NCBI RefSeq assembly: GCF_017874215.1
Contig: NZ_JAGGLB010000007.1
Location: 186,001-250,000 of the forward strand
DNA: 64,000 bases
Reading direction: 5' to 3'
Source: Paenibacillus eucommiae
GTDB lineage: Bacteria; Bacillota; Bacilli; Paenibacillales; NBRC-103111
Position numbers and translations under genes: made by a program. This document shows, in pieces, positions 61,718 through 64,000 of the stretch. Under the pieces are notes generated by a model that saw only the letters and a program-made list of their open reading frames with translations, did no database searches and had not been told where the DNA came from. Numbering within the stretch: position 1 is the first letter of the stretch; each line of letters starts with the position of its first letter.

Positions 61718-62394
61718 CAGCTGCCCACCTCAAACTTATAGCCGATGCCCCGCACCGTCGTGATAACAAAGTCATCCGTGATGTCATAGAAGCGCTCCCG
61801 CAACCGCTTGATATGCACATCGATGGTCCGGCTGTCCCCCTCATAATCGTTGCCCCAAATCAACTGCAGAAGCTGCTCCCGTGTGAAAATACGCCCCGGC
61901 TGACTGGCTAATTGGGCTAGCAATTCAAATTCCTTCAACGGAATAATCAGCGTCTCGCCATCAATTTTCACCTCGTAGCTCCTGCGGTCGATCGTGGTAC
62001 TGTTGATCTGAATCAACTCCGAAGAAACCATCTGATAGCGGCGAAGCAGCGCTTTAATCCGGAACAGCAGTTCCTTCGGTTCAAACGGTTTGACCATATA
62101 ATCATCCGTGCCTGATAAATAGCCCTGCTCCTTATCCTCAATCTGGCCTTTAGCCGTCAGCATAATGACCGGAATATCATAAAACTTGCGTATTTCTTCG
62201 CAGAGCTCCCAGCCATTTTTCGCTGGCATCATCACATCCACAACGGCTAAATGAACTTGTTCATTTTCCATCACACGTGAAGCTTCCTCCCCATTTTCCG
62301 CCTCCATCACCACATATCCATCCTTCTTCAAAATAAAACGCAGCAGCTCCCGGATATGAGGATCATCATCAGCCACCAGAATATGAATTCGCAA
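61717..62394 (-). CDS. OmpR-type response regulator (paralogue of 27481-28167)
   Basis: A 225-residue regulator with acceptor Asp 53 in LAVVDVMMPAKNGWE, Lys in MVKPFEPKEL, and a C-terminal winged helix (REQLLQLIWGNDYEGDSRTI). TTG 62394 is preferred as start: AAGGTGG lies 6 bases upstream and the protein then begins at the receiver domain; a version from 62502 would add 36 residues without similarity. Controls the MMPL transporter operon by position. Confidence 0.93.
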   Translation of the reverse strand: MRIHILVADDDPHIRELLRFILKKDGYVVMEAENGEEASRVMENEQVHLAVVDVMMPAKNGWELCEEIRKFYDIPVIMLTAKGQIEDKEQGYLSGTDDYMVKPFEPKELLFRIKALLRRYQMVSSELIQINSTTIDRRSYEVKIDGETLIIPLKEFELLAQLASQPGRIFTREQLLQLIWGNDYEGDSRTIDVHIKRLRERFYDITDDFVITTVRGIGYKFEVGS

Positions 62395-62537
62395 ACCAAA
62401 CCACCTTCTCCAGTTGAAGTTCGTTCGTACCCATGCATGGCCCATTTTATCGGTAATGGCACGATATATCAAGCTGGCAAGTTCAGATGTTCTTAAATTC
62501 ATATGTTGGTAAGTTCAGACAGGGAAGCAGCCTTCGA

Positions 62538-63746
62538 TCAGGCAGCCGGTACTTTGTTATTCTCCTTAAAATTAAATTTAAGACTCGACAAGGCTGCAAT
62601 AAAAATGATGCCTGCCGCTAAACAATAAGTGGGAATCAACGTAATGCTGTTCATCAGCACGCCAGACATTGACGATCCAAGCAGCATACCTGCCATGATG
62701 ATGGGCGTTATCGTTCCACTCACCCGCCCGACGTAAGCTTCGTCCACCGACTTAATCATAATTGAACTCAGCACAATTTGCATAAATGCCATCATCACGC
62801 CTACCAATAACCGCATTGTAGCGGTTAAAGCAACCCAGACGGATAAAACCTCAACGACAATAGAGATGGACAGAAAGGCAATACCGATAAAGGTGACCAC
62901 TTTCGGATTTAATTTGTGAGCAAACATAGCCGCGGCGCCTCCCCCCACCAGCATACCGATACCCGATAGCACGTAAAACCATTGGATATCTTCTTTCGCC
63001 AGTTGAAGCCGATCGATGACAATGTACACATCCAGCGGCTGAATAATTCCTGATCCCAAACCGATAAAGGCAAAGGATACAGCAATGACAAGCAAATTAC
63101 GGCTGCGTCTTACATATGATAGCCCCTCTTTCATTTCACCCAAAATCGATCTTTGAATTGGATCCGCTTTTATTTTTGAACTATTCGGCAAAGCCAATTG
63201 AATCAGTGAAGATATCAAGAAAAGTGCAATAAGAAGGATCAGAGAAGTCTCAATACCAAGCATGGTATATACTAAGGTTCCTATCATGGGACCCACGATT
63301 ACAAATAAAGACATCAAGCTTTGCGTAATGCCAATGGCAGTCGAGACTTGTTCGTCAGGAATATGCCGTTTAAACATAATAGCGGACGATGGCTGGGAGA
63401 ACTGGCTCACAACTGCTGAAACAATTGTTGCTGCAAACACCGCCTGCCACCAGCCAAAAGCTACGAACAGAAGAATGACAGCAATCGAGACTGAGCTCAG
63501 GAAATCGCCGATAATCATCGTTTTTTTCGGATTCCAGCGGTCTGCCAGCGTCCCTCCGATAAATGAGAACAGAAAAATAGGCAAATATTCGAATACGGTT
63601 AAAAGTGAAACTGCGACCGGGTCATTACCGGTCTGTTCCATAATGTAAAACAATAAAGCAATATTGCGTATCCATATCGCTGCCTGCTGCAGCAGATCTG
63701 CCGCTGCTACAATTCGAAAAACCTTATTACGCATCAATTCTTTCAT
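62538..63746 (-). CDS. MFS exporter (EntS/MFS_3-like)
   Basis: A 402-residue, 12-helix exporter. Features: IGGTLADRWNPKKTMIIGDFLSS between helices 2 and 3, and QFSQPSSAIMFKRHIPDEQ after helix 4, which are typical of the EntS/macrolide-efflux MFS_3 group. GGGGG lies 7 bases before ATG 63746. A palindromic operator (63761-63780) and the end of a TetR gene lie directly upstream, so the regulator controls the pump and is in the same operon. Confidence 0.9.
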   Translation of the reverse strand: MKELMRNKVFRIVAAADLLQQAAIWIRNIALLFYIMEQTGNDPVAVSLLTVFEYLPIFLFSFIGGTLADRWNPKKTMIIGDFLSSVSIAVILLFVAFGWWQAVFAATIVSAVVSQFSQPSSAIMFKRHIPDEQVSTAIGITQSLMSLFVIVGPMIGTLVYTMLGIETSLILLIALFLISSLIQLALPNSSKIKADPIQRSILGEMKEGLSYVRRSRNLLVIAVSFAFIGLGSGIIQPLDVYIVIDRLQLAKEDIQWFYVLSGIGMLVGGGAAAMFAHKLNPKVVTFIGIAFLSISIVVEVLSVWVALTATMRLLVGVMMAFMQIVLSSIMIKSVDEAYVGRVSGTITPIIMAGMLLGSSMSGVLMNSITLIPTYCLAAGIIFIAALSSLKFNFKENNKVPAA

Positions 63747-63760
63747 CTTCACACCCCCAT

Positions 63761-63780
63761 TAAACCGACTATCCGGTTTA
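63761..63780. promoter_or_regulatory. TetR-type operator between the TetR gene and MFS exporter
   Basis: TAAACCG-N6-CGGTTTA is a perfect 7 bp arm inverted repeat. AAACCG/CGGTTT half-sites are common for TetR-family repressors. It sits directly before the ribosome site of the exporter gene. Confidence 0.65.
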
Positions 63781-63804
63781 TTAATTAACCAAAAAAATTT
63801 ACAG

Positions 63805-64000
63805 CTATTTCACCTGAACACCTTGCAACAGCAAATCAATCGCTTTACGATAAAGCTCTTCCATCTGTTCATATTCATAATCAAAGTAAGAGATCCCCAG
63901 CCCCGCCAAAAGTCCAAGAACTATGAATGTAAACTCATCCAACGGGACATCACGAAACTCACCATGTTCTATTCCTTCCTTCAATAATTGTTGAAACAAA
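63805..64000 (-). CDS. C-terminal part of a TetR family regulator, cut by window edge
   Basis: The last ~64 residues of a regulator (LLKEGIEHGEFRDVPLDEFT, FIVLGLLAGLGISYFDYEYE) match the C-terminal ligand/dimer domain of TetR repressors. The DNA-binding start lies outside the window. It is 58 bp upstream of the MFS exporter on the same strand, with a palindromic operator between. Confidence 0.75.
   Translation of the reverse strand, partial: LFQQLLKEGIEHGEFRDVPLDEFTFIVLGLLAGLGISYFDYEYEQMEELYRKAIDLLLQGVQVK

Noticed and set aside
62395-62502. Longer start of the response regulator gene
   Set aside because: The added 36 residues have no similarity to receiver domains and TTG 62394 has a strong ribosome site.
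1-64000. tRNA, rRNA, T-box or riboswitch
   Set aside because: No sequence with the conserved arms or cores of these RNAs was recognised by eye on either strand.

Overview
The window looks like a chromosomal stretch of a spore-forming Paenibacillaceae bacterium (Paenibacillus or a close relative). The support is a GerA-type spore germination operon, a PdaA-like cortex deacetylase, an RNase J, an LplB/YtcP-type sugar ABC transporter with a large membrane AraC regulator, strong Shine-Dalgarno sites (AGGAGG), many TTG starts and moderate GC. No rRNA, tRNA, phage module, complete insertion sequence or CRISPR array was seen.

Layout. 1-338: start of a membrane sensor protein cut by the window edge. 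339-1660: repeat-rich, no credible gene. 1661-3847: a TIM-barrel-like protein of unknown family, divergent from a cupin-AraC regulator. 4033-10695 (minus): solute-binding lipoprotein, two permeases, a GH20-like protein and a C26 amidotransferase, divergent from a 749-residue membrane AraC regulator (10956-13205). 13450-17134: TetR/hydrolase/GNAT operon and a sucrase/ferredoxin-like protein. 17693-25020 (minus): a PTS operon with GntR regulator, ascorbate-type IIA, IIB and IIC, a phosphotriesterase-like hydrolase, a KDPG-type aldolase, a creatininase-family amidohydrolase, and its own HPr and Enzyme I. 25276-29524: membrane serine hydrolase followed by a two-component system. 30044-36430: VOC protein, MFS exporter, Rpn-type nuclease, RNase J, NUDIX hydrolase, polysaccharide deacetylase. 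37178-43782: zinc-ribbon/GyrI-like protein, WYL regulator, YtrA-type GntR with ABC exporter, YitT protein, ABC remnant, ClpX-type zinc-finger protein, DJ-1/PfpI protein. 43930-48926: six-hairpin glycosidase and a sigma-70 (RpoD) gene without dnaG beside it. 49331-53002: PadR with a DHA2 exporter, and an SDR. 53091-57201: germination operon. 57561-62394: two-component system with an MMPL transporter and a CopD-like protein, paralogous to the system at 27481-29524. 62538-64000: MFS exporter and the end of a TetR regulator.

How the genes fit together. Two sugar loci dominate. The ABC operon should import an oligosaccharide and process it in the cytoplasm. The PTS operon encodes a full phosphorelay (EI, HPr, IIA, IIB, IIC) plus three catabolic enzymes, and may form an insulated pathway for an unidentified sugar acid, lactone or amidated sugar. 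Several regulator-exporter pairs (PadR, TetR, GntR, two-component) look like stress or antibiotic response modules, some with clear palindromic operators.

The most unusual non-coding signal is a composite intergenic repeat present six times (near 440, 13209, 29573, 36505, 47216, and reversed near 51590-52140). It has a ~120 bp imperfect hairpin whose arms change together between copies, and is usually followed by arrays of a ~27 bp palindrome (CTTTAACGATG-N5-CATCGTTAAAG type) that also shows compensatory changes.
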